NCBI GenBank assembly: GCA_016791475.1
Contig: JAEUWI010000019.1
Span: forward strand, 54,471-118,470
Origin: Candidatus Hydrogenedentota bacterium
GTDB taxonomy: Bacteria; Hydrogenedentota; Hydrogenedentia; Hydrogenedentales; JAEUWI01
Length of the DNA: 64,000 nucleotides
Direction: 5' to 3'
A model generated the notes under the pieces. That model was not told the origin of the DNA. It saw only the letters and a list, made by a program, of their open reading frames with translations, and made no database searches. This document shows, piece by piece, positions 52,701 through 61,177 of this stretch (position 1 is its first letter; every line of letters starts with the position of its first letter). The position numbers and the translations under genes were made by a program.

Positions 52701-52829
52701 TTCGGAATCCAGGGCGATAGCACCGTTGAATTCGGCAGCATGCCGCCAGTAGGCCGGAGCGCTGTGTCCCGGCGTGGAAGCGTTGGCCTCCCGGCCGCTC
52801 AAAGTAGCGTTTAAGTGCTTTGGGCTCAT
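49719..52829 (-). CDS. actB: Alternative complex III subunit ActB (molybdopterin-like domain fused to FeS domain)
   Basis: The product is 1036 residues from ATG 52829 (MSPKHLNATLSG); the open frame extends 58 codons further but into the actA gene. R61-R62-NFMKVMGA is a twin-arginine leader and C80 in GLTSC could be lipidated. Residues 100-750 resemble molybdopterin oxidoreductases but lack obvious cofactor cysteines, as known for ActB. The C-terminal part (about 770-1000) carries four cysteine clusters: CNGCAVCTIACQAENN, CMQCENAPCEPVC, CVGTRYCANNCP and CTFC..CQSACPSQAI, for FeS clusters. It passes electrons from ActC to the haems. Confidence 0.95.
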   Translation of the reverse strand: MSPKHLNATLSGREANASTPGHSAPAYWRHAAEFNGAIALDSEKHREFPSEDAGTLDATGRRNFMKVMGASMMMAGLTSCARQPEEKIVPYVKPPEDAVAGQFGYYATAVPEAGFALGAVATSYEGRPTKIEGLVGHPASLGSSSIYAQASILDLYSPDRLESIAHVGTMATWNQFVAEIGKAMQGVDAVQGASLAILTETITSPTIAKQMEKLLAIYPSAQWFQHDPMGGNNARVGAFDAFGEFVTPVINFKKAKVVLSLDANFLEEGPAHVRYSRDFSITRAASATADAPDYEAREGFAHDEMSRLYVAECTPTLTGSAADHAIRLRYPHVETLARAIAQNLGVAGVVANGDNVAALPAEWLAAVLEDLAAHKGGAVVVAGDAQPPVVHSLAHAINAALGAVESGLVTYIASPEARPVDQRQSVAKLVESLNAGGIALLVILGGNPIYSTPADLKFGEALEKATLRVHLASQQNETSDHCHWVVPESHYLEAWGDLRAFDGTMSVVQPLIRPLYNSKSAVEILSLLLGDEASTDYDLVHGAWINANGVDSETAWKAALAKGLVEGSAYAPKAVTHKLAFGEEAAIPAQKGLDLVFRLDARAGDGRHANNGWLQELPKPLTNLTWDNAVHLHPKTASKLKLKQEDVVLIQYEGLSTEVRAAVTLLYGQPEDVATVHLGYGRQTVGAIGKDRGFNAYALQTAASPWFVTGASLNATGRTYVLARTEEHNNIEQSHIEQAQKAEDRHLIRATTLEAFKHDPEFAKKLGHEAPGREITLYNPDEKDWAGYAWGMTIDLNRCNGCAVCTIACQAENNIPIVGKKEVSNGREMHWIRVDRYFKGDVASPAVEVVHQPIPCMQCENAPCEPVCPVGATQHSKEGLNDMAYNRCVGTRYCANNCPYKVRRFNFFHYQIREGQDAPQLKMMRNPNVTVRSRGVMEKCTFCVQRINKARIEAKREGRQIKDGEFQTACQSACPSQAIDFGNINDPQSRVSLRKQNPRDYGLLADIGTRPRTTYLAQLKNVHPNLAKPEAHTAEH

Positions 52830-52843
52830 GATGTTTCCCATAA

Positions 52844-53500
52844 TTAACGGTGACAGATGGAACAGTTGCTGAGCTGTTCGACGTTGATCTTGTACTCTTC
52901 CACCAGGGCTTTGCCCGCTTCGAGCTGATCGTGGGGCGCGGCCCAGTCGACGTCGAAGACCTTGTCTTTCGGGCGGATAAACTTCTCCGGCGCCCGGTGG
53001 CACTCAAGGCACCACGACATGTGGAGCGTCTTCACCTTGCGGGTCAACCGCTGCTCCTGGATATCACCGTGGCAGGTTGTGCACCCCATGCCCTTGGCCA
53101 CGTGAATAGAGTGGTCGAAGTAGACGAAATCGGGAAGGTCATAGACGCGCGTCCACTCCAGAGGCTTGCCGGTCTTCCAGCTTTCATGAACCGGCTGGAG
53201 CATGGGCGCATCCGCGAGCACCTGCGAGTGACAGGTCATGCAGGTTTCCGTGGGGGGCACGTTGGCCACGCCGCTCTTCTCCACCGTCGTGTGGCAGTAA
53301 CGGCAATCAATGCCGTTGGCGCCCACGTGTCGCTGGTGACTGAAGGGAATGGGCTGCTCCTTGTTTATGTTCACCTGCGTGACGACGGGAGACCGGTACA
53401 GTGCGGAGGCGAGAAGCGTTATGACAACCGCCCCCAGTACACCGCCAACAATACTGGCTCGGGCAAGCACATTGGCGCTGCGATGAAAAACTTGAGCCAC
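52844..53500 (-). CDS. actA: Alternative complex III subunit ActA, pentahaem cytochrome c
   Basis: The product is 218 residues. One N-terminal TM helix (about residues 15-36) anchors it. Five C-x-x-C-H sites are counted: CRYCH, CMTCH, CTTCH, CLECH and CSICH, the last two residues from the C-terminus. It is the first gene of the act-cox operon. The sequence ends NCSICHR, so the last haem is at the very end, as in known ActA proteins. Confidence 0.95.
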   Translation of the reverse strand: MAQVFHRSANVLARASIVGGVLGAVVITLLASALYRSPVVTQVNINKEQPIPFSHQRHVGANGIDCRYCHTTVEKSGVANVPPTETCMTCHSQVLADAPMLQPVHESWKTGKPLEWTRVYDLPDFVYFDHSIHVAKGMGCTTCHGDIQEQRLTRKVKTLHMSWCLECHRAPEKFIRPKDKVFDVDWAAPHDQLEAGKALVEEYKINVEQLSNCSICHR

Positions 53501-54429
53501 GAAAACATTCCTTTTCTACCGTGGGCCTGAAGGACGGCGCTACACCCGTGGTCAACTCCGTCCATCCTGGGCTCGTGGTTGGTTAAGAACCAAAAATAAG
53601 TCTGGTTATGCGTCCGGAATAAATTACGTTCCAGTGTTTGTTTCTGTCCTCCGGTATGGGGAGGAGGACGGGCGCGAAATAAAAAAAGAAGCCCACTCGC
53701 GGGAGGTCGGCGCAGAAACGCCGCCCGAAACGAAACAGGGATCCCTTAATTCTCAACTACCAGTCGTTACCAACTCGCGCGGTTATCTTGGTCGATATCC
53801 GCTAGACTCAAACGCGCTCCCGCCATCTGCACCGTGGCGCCTACTCATTTTCCCGATGGTTCGGCGGCGCAGAACGGCGTATTTATACACCTTCGCCGGG
53901 GGCGGAATCAACCCAGGGACTTCAAATTTCCTTGTTCTTCGGCGCGAATTTTCGTTCAGCATGCTGAGCCGCAATCGGCCGGATTCGCCCCCGCCGCCAC
54001 GAATTTCCCTCGCGGGCGGGCGACGGCTCCGGGGGCGCACGCCACCGATGGCCGCGACTCCGGTTTCACCCGCAAAAACAGGACCTTGAACGCGTCGCCT
54101 TGCACTGTTCTGCTAGTACTTCCCCCCTCTCCTTTGCTCCCATGCCGCTGAGATCGTGTGCTAGCGTGGAACGGCGCATAGACGCCACGCCGCACGTGGG
54201 TGCTCCGCGACGGGCGATTTCCCGCCCGGGGCGCGCGATACAATTTTTGGGGGTGCAAAGCTTGACTGGGCCCGGCGATTTTTGGCATGATTGCATCTGT
54301 TTTGATCGTAGACACCCCGTGCGGGCACAGGTAGGCTTTTTTTGGGATCCGCAGCAGCGAATTTCTTCGTCTGTCGCTTTTTGCAGCCCCTGTGCGATAC
54401 ACAAGACTATCGGAGCTTTCTTACGAGCT
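53501..54429. other. 929-bp divergent spacer between the act-cox and V-ATPase operons
   Basis: No gene here is convincing: two frames (plus 53634-54089; minus 54402-53956) lack ribosome-binding sites and known motifs. Features seen are the palindrome TTGGTTAAGAACCAA at 53579-53593 (79 bases upstream of actA), a pair of AT-rich patches near 53595-53630 that may hold the act promoter, and the promoter candidate for the ATPase at 54262-54291. The rest is featureless to me and its length is unusual for this compact genome. Confidence 0.6.
54262..54291 (+). promoter_or_regulatory. Sigma-70-like promoter candidate of the V-ATPase operon
   Basis: TTGACT (54262-54267) and CATGAT (54286-54291) are separated by 18 bases, a near-consensus spacing. 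The start of transcription would be near 54298, 132 bases before the first ATG. It is the best-looking plus-strand match in the spacer, found by eye. Confidence 0.4.
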
Positions 54430-54756
54430 ATGGCATCCGTATCCCTGCTTGAATCCGTTGCACAGCATGAAAAGTCCCTGATGGCGGATCTGGAACGCGC
54501 CCGGGAAGAGGCGCGCCAGATTATCGATACGGCGCACCTGGACGGCGCGACCACCCTTCAGGAAACCAACGTGAAGCTGGAGGCCGATATCGCGGTGCTC
54601 CGCCGCGACGCGGCGCAGGCGCGGGAGGAGGTGCGGATAGCCATCCAGAAGGCGACCGCCGAGAAAGTTGAAGCAATTCGCAGCGAGTCCGCCGGCCGAA
54701 CCCCTCAGGTTCGCGCGGAATTGCTGGCGCGCATCCTTCCCAACGTAGACTTATAG
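54430..54756 (+). CDS. V-type ATPase subunit G/H-like coiled-coil protein
   Basis: The product is 108 residues from ATG 54430 (MASVSLLESVAQHEK). The helix EKSLMADLERAREEARQII and a later K-A-T-A-E-K-V-E-A-I-R stretch make a continuous coiled coil, as in NtpF/AhaH. This subunit forms the peripheral stalk with subunit E. The frame is open from 54100, but GGAG 11 bases before 54430 marks the start. It is the first gene of the operon, 15 bases before subunit I. Confidence 0.75.
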   Translation: MASVSLLESVAQHEKSLMADLERAREEARQIIDTAHLDGATTLQETNVKLEADIAVLRRDAAQAREEVRIAIQKATAEKVEAIRSESAGRTPQVRAELLARILPNVDL

Positions 54757-54771
54757 GAAGAGGCCTGAATT

Positions 54772-56694
54772 ATGATTTCCCCAATGGATCGGGTTGAGAT
54801 TGTGTGTCTTCGCTCCGAGCTGCCCGCCATGGTGCCGGCGCTCCAGGAGCAGGGCGTGCTCCATGTGGAAGAAGTTTCCCTCGCGCTGGAGAACCACCCC
54901 GGATTTCTGCACCGCGTGCACCTTCCGGAAGCGGAGAAGCGGGAACTTTCCGAGCTGGAGGCGCTTGAGACGCTCCTGAAAGAGGCCGCCCCGCTGCTTT
55001 CCGGCAGCCCTGCGCAGGATGCCGTCGCCTCGGCCGCGGCCGGGCTGCGCGAAAGCGCCATCCCCGACCGACTGAAGTCCGCCCGGGCCTGGCACCGGAA
55101 TCTCCGGACCCTTCACCGGCGCAAGCTCAATATTCAAGACGACATGACGGTGATCAAGAATTACGGCCGTCTGGTCGAGTCCATCACCCCCCTGCTTATT
55201 ACGAATGGCGCCATATTGGGCGAAACGGCCCGGGCCATCATCCTGGAGGGCTACGACGCGGAATCGCTGGACGCCCTCAAACGGGACATTGTCAACGCCG
55301 TGAGCGCCTCCTGCGGCGCGGTGAGCCAGAAGCTGGACCGGAACAAACTCTGCCTGATCGTCACCCACCCCGCCGACAAGGGCGAGGCGTTGGGTGATTT
55401 CCTGGCGGCGCGCGGCATCAAGGTGCTGACGAGCCCGGATCAAGAGGCGCGCGGCGCTTCGGTGGATGAGGTGATGCGCAAGATCGGATCCCGCATTGCC
55501 GAAATGCAGGCGGATCTCGATGCCGTTCTGTCGGAACTGCAGGCGTTTACGGCCCAGGAAGGCGCCAAGCTGGTTGCCCTCCAGAAGATGGTCTCCGATC
55601 GTATCGCCCAACTGCGCGTGGTGGATTCTTTCGCCCAGAGCGAGATGGTGGGCGTCATTCAGGGCTGGGTCCCCAGCGAGTCCTATGGCAAGCTGGTGGC
55701 GTCGATTAAGGAAAAGTTCGGCGACAAGGCCGTGGTGGGTCATATGGATCACCACGACATTGAACACAAGCGCGTTCCCACGAAATTGAAAAACCATCCT
55801 TTAATCCAGCCCTTCGAGCTCATCATGAAGCTGATGAAGCCTGCTACCTATGGCGGTTTCGACCCGACGTGGCTCGTTGCGGTTTCCTTTATTCTGTTTT
55901 ACGGCTTCGTTCTGGGCGATGCGGGCTACGGCGCTATCCTGGTGGCTATCGGCCTCTGGGGCAAGGCCAAATGGGGCCACATCAAGCCCGTACGCGACGG
56001 CATGACCATTTTCACCTGGATGGGCGTCTCTTCGGTGGTCTTCGGTATCATTTATTGGGAGATATTCGGGGCGCTGGTGGAGGATATGGTAGGTGACTAC
56101 TCCCTTTTCCACCGGGCGCACCACACGGACGCGCTGCTCTACCTTGCCATCCTTTTCGGCGCGATTCATATCCCCCTGTGCCTGATTCTGGGCATCAAGG
56201 AAGGTTATGCCCACGGCCATCACAAGCACGCCGAGGAAAAACTGGGCATGCTGCTGGGCCTCGCCGCCCTCCCCGTCGCGCTGGGTTCCGCCGCCACGGG
56301 CTTTGTACTGGGTTTCCTGATTGCGGCGGCCCTCTTCGGTGCGGGCCTGTACTTCCTGTGGCGCAGCATGGGCGCGATGGCGGCGATGGGCGTCATGGAA
56401 ATCATCGGCCTTACGGCGAACATCTTCTCCTACAGCCGCCTGATGGCGCTGGGCCTTGTGTCCATCGCCTTTGCGGAAATTGCCAACGCCCTCCCCGAAA
56501 TGCTGGGCGGCGGCACGATCGGCATTGTCATCGGGATTCCCATGGCGGTAGCGGTCCACGCACTCAATATCTTCATTGGCGTATTCAGTCCAACGATCCA
56601 TTCGTTGCGGCTTAATTTTGTTGAGTTCTTGCCGAAGTTCTACGAAGCTGAAGGCAGAAGTTACGAACCCTTTAGAAAGGAAATGGTATGGTAA
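54772..56694 (+). CDS. atpI: V-type ATPase subunit I (a)
   Basis: The product is 640 residues. The N-terminal half is a soluble helical arm (MISPMDRVEIVCLRSELPAM ...). The C-terminal half is a membrane domain of about eight helices, with LILFYGFVLGDAGYGAIL-type and SYSRLMALGLVSIAFAEIAN segments; the arginine of YSRLMALGL is the conserved proton/sodium-path residue. It is the ion-channel stator. Its stop overlaps the next gene (ATGGTAATG). Confidence 0.93.
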   Translation: MISPMDRVEIVCLRSELPAMVPALQEQGVLHVEEVSLALENHPGFLHRVHLPEAEKRELSELEALETLLKEAAPLLSGSPAQDAVASAAAGLRESAIPDRLKSARAWHRNLRTLHRRKLNIQDDMTVIKNYGRLVESITPLLITNGAILGETARAIILEGYDAESLDALKRDIVNAVSASCGAVSQKLDRNKLCLIVTHPADKGEALGDFLAARGIKVLTSPDQEARGASVDEVMRKIGSRIAEMQADLDAVLSELQAFTAQEGAKLVALQKMVSDRIAQLRVVDSFAQSEMVGVIQGWVPSESYGKLVASIKEKFGDKAVVGHMDHHDIEHKRVPTKLKNHPLIQPFELIMKLMKPATYGGFDPTWLVAVSFILFYGFVLGDAGYGAILVAIGLWGKAKWGHIKPVRDGMTIFTWMGVSSVVFGIIYWEIFGALVEDMVGDYSLFHRAHHTDALLYLAILFGAIHIPLCLILGIKEGYAHGHHKHAEEKLGMLLGLAALPVALGSAATGFVLGFLIAAALFGAGLYFLWRSMGAMAAMGVMEIIGLTANIFSYSRLMALGLVSIAFAEIANALPEMLGGGTIGIVIGIPMAVAVHALNIFIGVFSPTIHSLRLNFVEFLPKFYEAEGRSYEPFRKEMVW

Positions 56695-57047
56695 TGAGTT
56701 CCACACTTCGCAAAGCAATGCTGCTTTCCGCCATCGTTCTGGCGGTCATGAGCGTCTGCGCTCCGTTCGCAATGGCCCAGGAGCACGCGGAAGGCGCTTC
56801 CGCGACCGCCAACACGTCGGTCGGTGAAGGCATCCGGGTTGCGGGTATCGCGATTGCGGCGGGCATTGCCCTCGCCGGCGCGGCGCTCGGCACGGGCCGT
56901 GCACAGGCTTCCATCGGTGCGGGTGGTACGGGCGCGCTGGCTGAAAAGCCCGAGCTGTTCACCAACGTGCTGATCCTGGTGGCCCTTCCCGAAACTATCG
57001 TTGTTCTCGGTTTCGTTATCGGCTTCCTGATTCTGGGCAATATCTAG
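56688..57047 (+). CDS. atpK: V-type ATPase rotor subunit K (c), single hairpin with leader
   Basis: The product is 119 residues. A hydrophobic leader ending AMA-Q31 precedes one hairpin: helix 1 GIRVAGIAIAAGIALAGAAL with GTGRAQASIG, and helix 2 with E102 in ALPETIVVLGFVIGF. E102 is the ion-binding carboxylate. One hairpin rather than the duplicated 16-kDa form resembles the Thermus-type rotor. Whether it uses H+ or Na+ cannot be settled. The ribosome-binding site AGGA lies 6 bases before 56688. Confidence 0.92.
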   Translation: MVMSSTLRKAMLLSAIVLAVMSVCAPFAMAQEHAEGASATANTSVGEGIRVAGIAIAAGIALAGAALGTGRAQASIGAGGTGALAEKPELFTNVLILVALPETIVVLGFVIGFLILGNI

Positions 57048-57127
57048 GTTTGTGTGGAGCGGCGCCCCCGTGGCGCCCCTCTTTCACTTGCCCTCAGGAG
57101 GCCGCCGGCCAGCCGGCGAAAGCACCT

Positions 57128-57733
57128 ATGGAAAAAACACCACTACTGGATCTGATGTCAGCGCAAATCGCGGCGCAGCGCAACGAAGTGTTGCAGGCTG
57201 CCCGCGACGAGGCGGTGGCGATCCGACAGAACGCCCAGGAACGGGCGGAACAGCGCCGGAAGGACAGCCTTGCCGCCGCGGAGAGCGAACTCGCGTCCAT
57301 CGCGCGCCGCTCTCGCGAGCGCGTGGAGGCCGAGGCCCACATGGTGACGCTGACCACGAAGGACTCCATCACCAACGAGGTGCTGGGGGAAGTGTCGGCG
57401 GAACTGGCCGCGATTGCGGCGGGTCCCACCTTTCCGGGAATTCTGGATGCCCTCCTCGCCGAGTTAATGGCGGAAGCGCCGTCCGATGTGGTGGTTCTGG
57501 CTCCCCCGGCCCATGTGGATCATTGCCGTCGCTGGCTTGAATCCAACGGCCGTCCGGGCCTGCCGGTGGAACCGCTTGCATCGCTGAAGGATGGTGTCGC
57601 CGTACAAGACCCGGGCAAGAAGTTTCGTTTTACCAATACCCTGACGGCGCGCTTCAACAAGCACGAGGGCGAGTTGCGGAAGCTTTCGCTGAACCGACTC
57701 TTCCCCTCGTCCAACGCGGGCGGAGAAGCTTGA
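57128..57733 (+). CDS. atpE: V-type ATPase subunit E
   Basis: The product is 201 residues from ATG 57128 (MEKTPLLDLMSAQIAAQR); the frame extends 26 codons upstream without a start site. The N-terminal 100 residues are a long helix (ERAEQRRKDSLAAAESELAS) of the peripheral stalk. The C-terminal domain contains VVVLAPPAHVD and GVAVQDPGKKFRFTNTLTARF. It is 80 bases after subunit K and its stop overlaps the start region of subunit C. Confidence 0.88.
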   Translation: MEKTPLLDLMSAQIAAQRNEVLQAARDEAVAIRQNAQERAEQRRKDSLAAAESELASIARRSRERVEAEAHMVTLTTKDSITNEVLGEVSAELAAIAAGPTFPGILDALLAELMAEAPSDVVVLAPPAHVDHCRRWLESNGRPGLPVEPLASLKDGVAVQDPGKKFRFTNTLTARFNKHEGELRKLSLNRLFPSSNAGGEA

Positions 57734-57735
57734 AC

Positions 57736-58800
57736 ATGGCCGACATGGATCCTTTTGTACTGCACTTCAACGCGCGGGTGCACGGCATGAAGCGCGAGCT
57801 GTTTTCCAACACGTCCATCGACGGTTTTCTGGATCAGGGTGACCTGGCCCGATTTCTTGAGGCGCTGCTGGATTCGGCCTATCGCACGGAAATGGCCGAA
57901 GCCCTCACCCGCTATCAGGGTGCGGACGCGGTTGAAGAAGCGGCGTCCCGCAACCTGGTTGCCACCTTCCAGACCCTCCTGAGCCGCTCCCACGGCGAGT
58001 TCCGGGAGCTGGTCCAGATTTTCCTCGCCCGTTGGGACCTGATGGCGGTCAAATCCCTGATCCGCTGCCGGCACCACGGCGTCGACGGCCCCGTAATGGG
58101 CGCGGCCCTGATTCCCGGGCCCACGCTCACCCCGCCGCTGCTGGCGGAGTTCAGCCAGCTCGATTCCATGGAATCGCTGGTGGCCGCCCTGAGCGGCTGG
58201 AACCGGAACCTGTGCGGATGCCTCCGCAAGGCCCTTCCGGCCTATCACGAGACGGGCAGCCTCTCCGAGCTCGAAGAGGCGCTGGACCGCGCCTACTTTG
58301 TAGACACGGTGGCCCGGCTCAAGACCGCTGAGGATGACGACAGCCGCATGCTGCGCGCCCAGCTCCAGTCGGAAATCGACCGCATCAACCTGCGGACGGT
58401 CTTCCAGCATATCGACACGAAGGGCGAACTGGGCGAGAGCCTGGACAGCCGTTTTCTCAGTCAGGGTTCACTGCCCAAGTCCCTGTTGCGCCAGATGGCG
58501 TCCAGCTCGGACCCGGCGGCGGCCATGGCCCACCTGGCGCGCACGCGGTACAGCAGCCTGGTGGAAGAATTGTACCAGTTGCTCCAGACCGGTCGTTTCT
58601 CGCCGATGGAGCGCTTCTTCGAGCGCGTCTTGATGAAGAATGTACGCCAGAGCGCGCGGAACAATGTGTTCGGCATCGGCGTGATGATGGACTATGTTTG
58701 GATGAAGTACAACGAGGTGATCAACCTCCGCCTCATCGCGCGGGGACTTGCCGGCAATCTGCCGGCGGGCCGCGTCCGCGACGAGCTGTACTCCGTCTGA
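57736..58800 (+). CDS. atpC: V-type ATPase subunit C (d / AC39 type)
   Basis: The product is 354 residues from ATG 57736 (MADMDPFVLHFNARVHG); a TTG two codons upstream is possible. It is all-helical and repetitive, with the pattern RVHGMKRELFSNTSIDGFL and later FFERVLMKNVRQSARNNVFGIG, as in AC39-type subunits that join the rotor to the central stalk. It begins within 3 bases of the subunit E stop. Length and helical composition fit the family. Confidence 0.88.
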   Translation: MADMDPFVLHFNARVHGMKRELFSNTSIDGFLDQGDLARFLEALLDSAYRTEMAEALTRYQGADAVEEAASRNLVATFQTLLSRSHGEFRELVQIFLARWDLMAVKSLIRCRHHGVDGPVMGAALIPGPTLTPPLLAEFSQLDSMESLVAALSGWNRNLCGCLRKALPAYHETGSLSELEEALDRAYFVDTVARLKTAEDDDSRMLRAQLQSEIDRINLRTVFQHIDTKGELGESLDSRFLSQGSLPKSLLRQMASSSDPAAAMAHLARTRYSSLVEELYQLLQTGRFSPMERFFERVLMKNVRQSARNNVFGIGVMMDYVWMKYNEVINLRLIARGLAGNLPAGRVRDELYSV

Positions 58801-58868
58801 CCGCAAACCCGTGAGTACGGGCGGCCGCGCGGGCAACCGGCGGCCGCCGGAACGATACAAGGAAAAGG

Positions 58869-59198
58869 ATGACCATGGCTTCAAAGGTTGTAGCACTCGC
58901 CAACGGCCAGGCAGCCCTTCAGGTAGGCTTGACGGGCGTGCCCGTGGAAGAGGTATTTGATGTGTCGGCCGTGGAGAATCGCCTGGCCGAGCTGATGTCC
59001 TCCGATGCCAAAGTGGTCATCGTAAACGAAGAGTTCAAGGATCAGTTTTCGGAGTGGTTCCAGGGCCGTCTCGCCCGCCACAACACTTTGCCGCTGATCA
59101 TCTTCTGCCCTTCGTTTGCCGAGGAAGACGCGGGCACGCTGGAGTATATCAACTCCATCGTCCGGCCCGCGGTTGGTTTTGAAATTCGTCTGGACTAG
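58869..59198 (+). CDS. atpF: V-type ATPase subunit F
   Basis: The product is 109 residues. The fold of subunit F is indicated by alternating strands and helices: FDVSAVENRLAELMSSDAKVVIVNEEF and LPLIIFCPSF. It belongs to the central stalk. The start may be at ATG 58869 or 58875; AAGGA precedes both. The segment G-Q-A-A-L-Q-V-G-L-T-G-V-P near residue 13 is the usual N-terminal strand/helix junction. Confidence 0.85.
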   Translation: MTMASKVVALANGQAALQVGLTGVPVEEVFDVSAVENRLAELMSSDAKVVIVNEEFKDQFSEWFQGRLARHNTLPLIIFCPSFAEEDAGTLEYINSIVRPAVGFEIRLD

Positions 59199-59375
59199 AA
59201 CGTTTACCCTTAAAATTACCTGATCATTGGCGCGGGTTGCCCGGAAACTGCCGGGCGATCCAAAGCGTTTTCACACGATGGTGAACTGCAACGCCGGCGG
59301 GCTTGACCCGCGGCTGCCGCCCCCCGGGCTGCACTGGCGATGCTGGCATCAGGCAACCGATAGTAGGAGAATCAA

Positions 59376-61160
59376 ATGGCGGTGACGGAACAACATATCG
59401 TCGGAAAGCTCGTCCGAATCGCCGGGCCGATGATTGAGGCCGAAGGCATGCTCGGGGTCTCCATGGGTGAGATCCTGACCGTTGGTAAATTGGGCCTGAT
59501 GGGCGAAGTGATTCGTATCGAGGGCGACAAGATTTATGCGCAGGTGTTTGAAAGCACCGAAGGCATGTTTCTCGGCGAGGAAGTCGTGGCCACGGGCGTG
59601 CCCCTGGCCGTCGAACTCGGACCGGGCCTGCTCGGCGCCACCTTCGACGGCATCCAGCGCCCCCTCATCACGCTCCAGCAGTCTTCGGGCGACTTCATCG
59701 GCCGCGGTATCACCGCCGTGGCCCTCGATCGCACCAAGAAATGGTCCTTCACGCCCGTGGCCAAGGTCGGCCAGGACGTCAAGGGCGGCGACATCCTGGG
59801 CACGGTCCCGGAAACGATCGCCATCGAGCACAAGATTCTGGTGCCCCCGCACGTGAACGGCAAGATCGCCTGGATGCAGTCCGCGGGCGATTACACGGTG
59901 GAAGAGGTGATCGCGCGCCTGGAAGACGGCACCGAGATCCGGATGATGCACAAGTCGCCCGTGAAGCAGTCGCGCCCGGTGCACAAGGTGCTTCCCCCCG
60001 CCGAGCCCTTCCTCACCCGCCAGCGCGTGCTCGACATGCTCTTCCCCATCGCCAAGGGCGGCTCGGCCATCGTGCCGGGCGGTTTCGGCGCGGGCAAGAC
60101 CGTGGTGGAACAGAGCATGTCCAAATACTCGAACGCACAGATCATCGTGTACGTGGGTTGCGGCGAGCGCGGCAATGAAATGGCCGAAGTGCTGACCGAA
60201 TTCCCCGAGCTGGTCGACCCAAACACGGGCGACTCGCTGATGAACCGCACCATCCTGGTCGTGAACACGTCCAACATGCCGGTGGCCGCGCGCGACGCGT
60301 CGGTGTACACGGGCATGACCCTGGCCGAATACTATCGCGACATGGGCTACGATGTGGCGCTGATGGCCGACTCCACCTCGCGCTGGGCCGAAGCGCTCCG
60401 CGAAATTTCTTCCCGCCTGGAGGAAATGCCGGGTGAAGAAGGTTACCCGACCTACCTCTCCGAGCGCATTTCCGCGTTCTACGAACGCTGCGGCAACGTC
60501 ATCTGCGCGGGCTCCGAAGCCACGACGGACAAGCCCCGCCGGGGATCGCTCACCGCGGTGGGCGCCGTGTCCCCCGCCGGCGGCGACTTCTCCGAGCCGG
60601 TTACGCAGACCTCCATGCGCGTGTCCGGCGCCCTCTGGGCCCTGGATTCGGCCCTGGCCTACCGCCGCCACTACCCCAGCGTAAACTGGAACCGCTCCTT
60701 CACCCTGTACTTCGAGGGGCTCAAGGATTGGTTTGACCAGAACGCCCCCGCCGGCTGGAACATGCGCCGCCAGCAGGCCGCCACGCTCCTGCAGCGTGAA
60801 ACGGAACTTCAGGACATCGTACAGCTCGTCGGCCCCGACGCGCTTCAGGACATGGAACGTCTGGTGCTTGAAGTATCGCGTCTTATCCGCGAAGTGTTCC
60901 TGCAGCAGAGCGCCTTCTCCGAGAACGACGCCTCCTGCGGTCTGGAAAAGTGCTTCGGCCTTCTCGAAACCATCCTGGTCTATCACGAGGAGTGCGAGAA
61001 GGTGCTGCGCCGCGAGGTTCCGCTGACCCGGATCAGCGAGCTGCCCCTCCGCGAGCAGATTGCCCGTCTGAAGGAAGAGCCGAACGACGGCTTCACCGCC
61101 AAGAAAGACGCCTGCATCGAGAACTATAAGCAAGTGCTTGCCGGTCTGGAAGCCAAATAA
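59376..61160 (+). CDS. atpA: V-type ATPase catalytic subunit A
   Basis: The product is 594 residues. The Walker A motif is GGFGAGKT (235-242, with K241), preceded by PIAKGGSAIVPG. The family-specific non-homologous region (about 115-200) is present. Further landmarks are LMADSTSRWAEALREISSRL and GSLTAVGAVSPAGGDFSEPV. It hydrolyses or makes ATP at three catalytic sites. It is 177 bases after subunit F and 17 bases before subunit B, with AGGAG before the ATG. Confidence 0.97.
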   Translation: MAVTEQHIVGKLVRIAGPMIEAEGMLGVSMGEILTVGKLGLMGEVIRIEGDKIYAQVFESTEGMFLGEEVVATGVPLAVELGPGLLGATFDGIQRPLITLQQSSGDFIGRGITAVALDRTKKWSFTPVAKVGQDVKGGDILGTVPETIAIEHKILVPPHVNGKIAWMQSAGDYTVEEVIARLEDGTEIRMMHKSPVKQSRPVHKVLPPAEPFLTRQRVLDMLFPIAKGGSAIVPGGFGAGKTVVEQSMSKYSNAQIIVYVGCGERGNEMAEVLTEFPELVDPNTGDSLMNRTILVVNTSNMPVAARDASVYTGMTLAEYYRDMGYDVALMADSTSRWAEALREISSRLEEMPGEEGYPTYLSERISAFYERCGNVICAGSEATTDKPRRGSLTAVGAVSPAGGDFSEPVTQTSMRVSGALWALDSALAYRRHYPSVNWNRSFTLYFEGLKDWFDQNAPAGWNMRRQQAATLLQRETELQDIVQLVGPDALQDMERLVLEVSRLIREVFLQQSAFSENDASCGLEKCFGLLETILVYHEECEKVLRREVPLTRISELPLREQIARLKEEPNDGFTAKKDACIENYKQVLAGLEAK

Positions 61161-61177
61161 CCAAGGGATAATGAACG

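Noticed and set aside
49722..52814. 1030-residue plus-strand open frame opposite actB
   Set aside because: It is a shadow of the actB gene on the other strand. It has no recognisable domain, and its composition (many R, G, V, H) is typical of complementary-strand frames in GC-rich genes.
52830..53003. N-terminal extension of actB beyond 52829
   Set aside because: The extra codons overlap actA, show no signal features, and MSPKHLNATL has a closer ribosome-binding site.
53634..54402. Open frames of about 150 residues on both strands in the spacer
   Set aside because: They lack ribosome-binding sites and recognisable motifs, and they overlap each other, so chance frames in GC-rich DNA are more likely.
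59349..61133. 594-residue minus-strand frame opposite V-ATPase subunit A
   Set aside because: It mirrors the subunit A gene almost exactly and shows no domain. The coding strand has unmistakable ATPase motifs.
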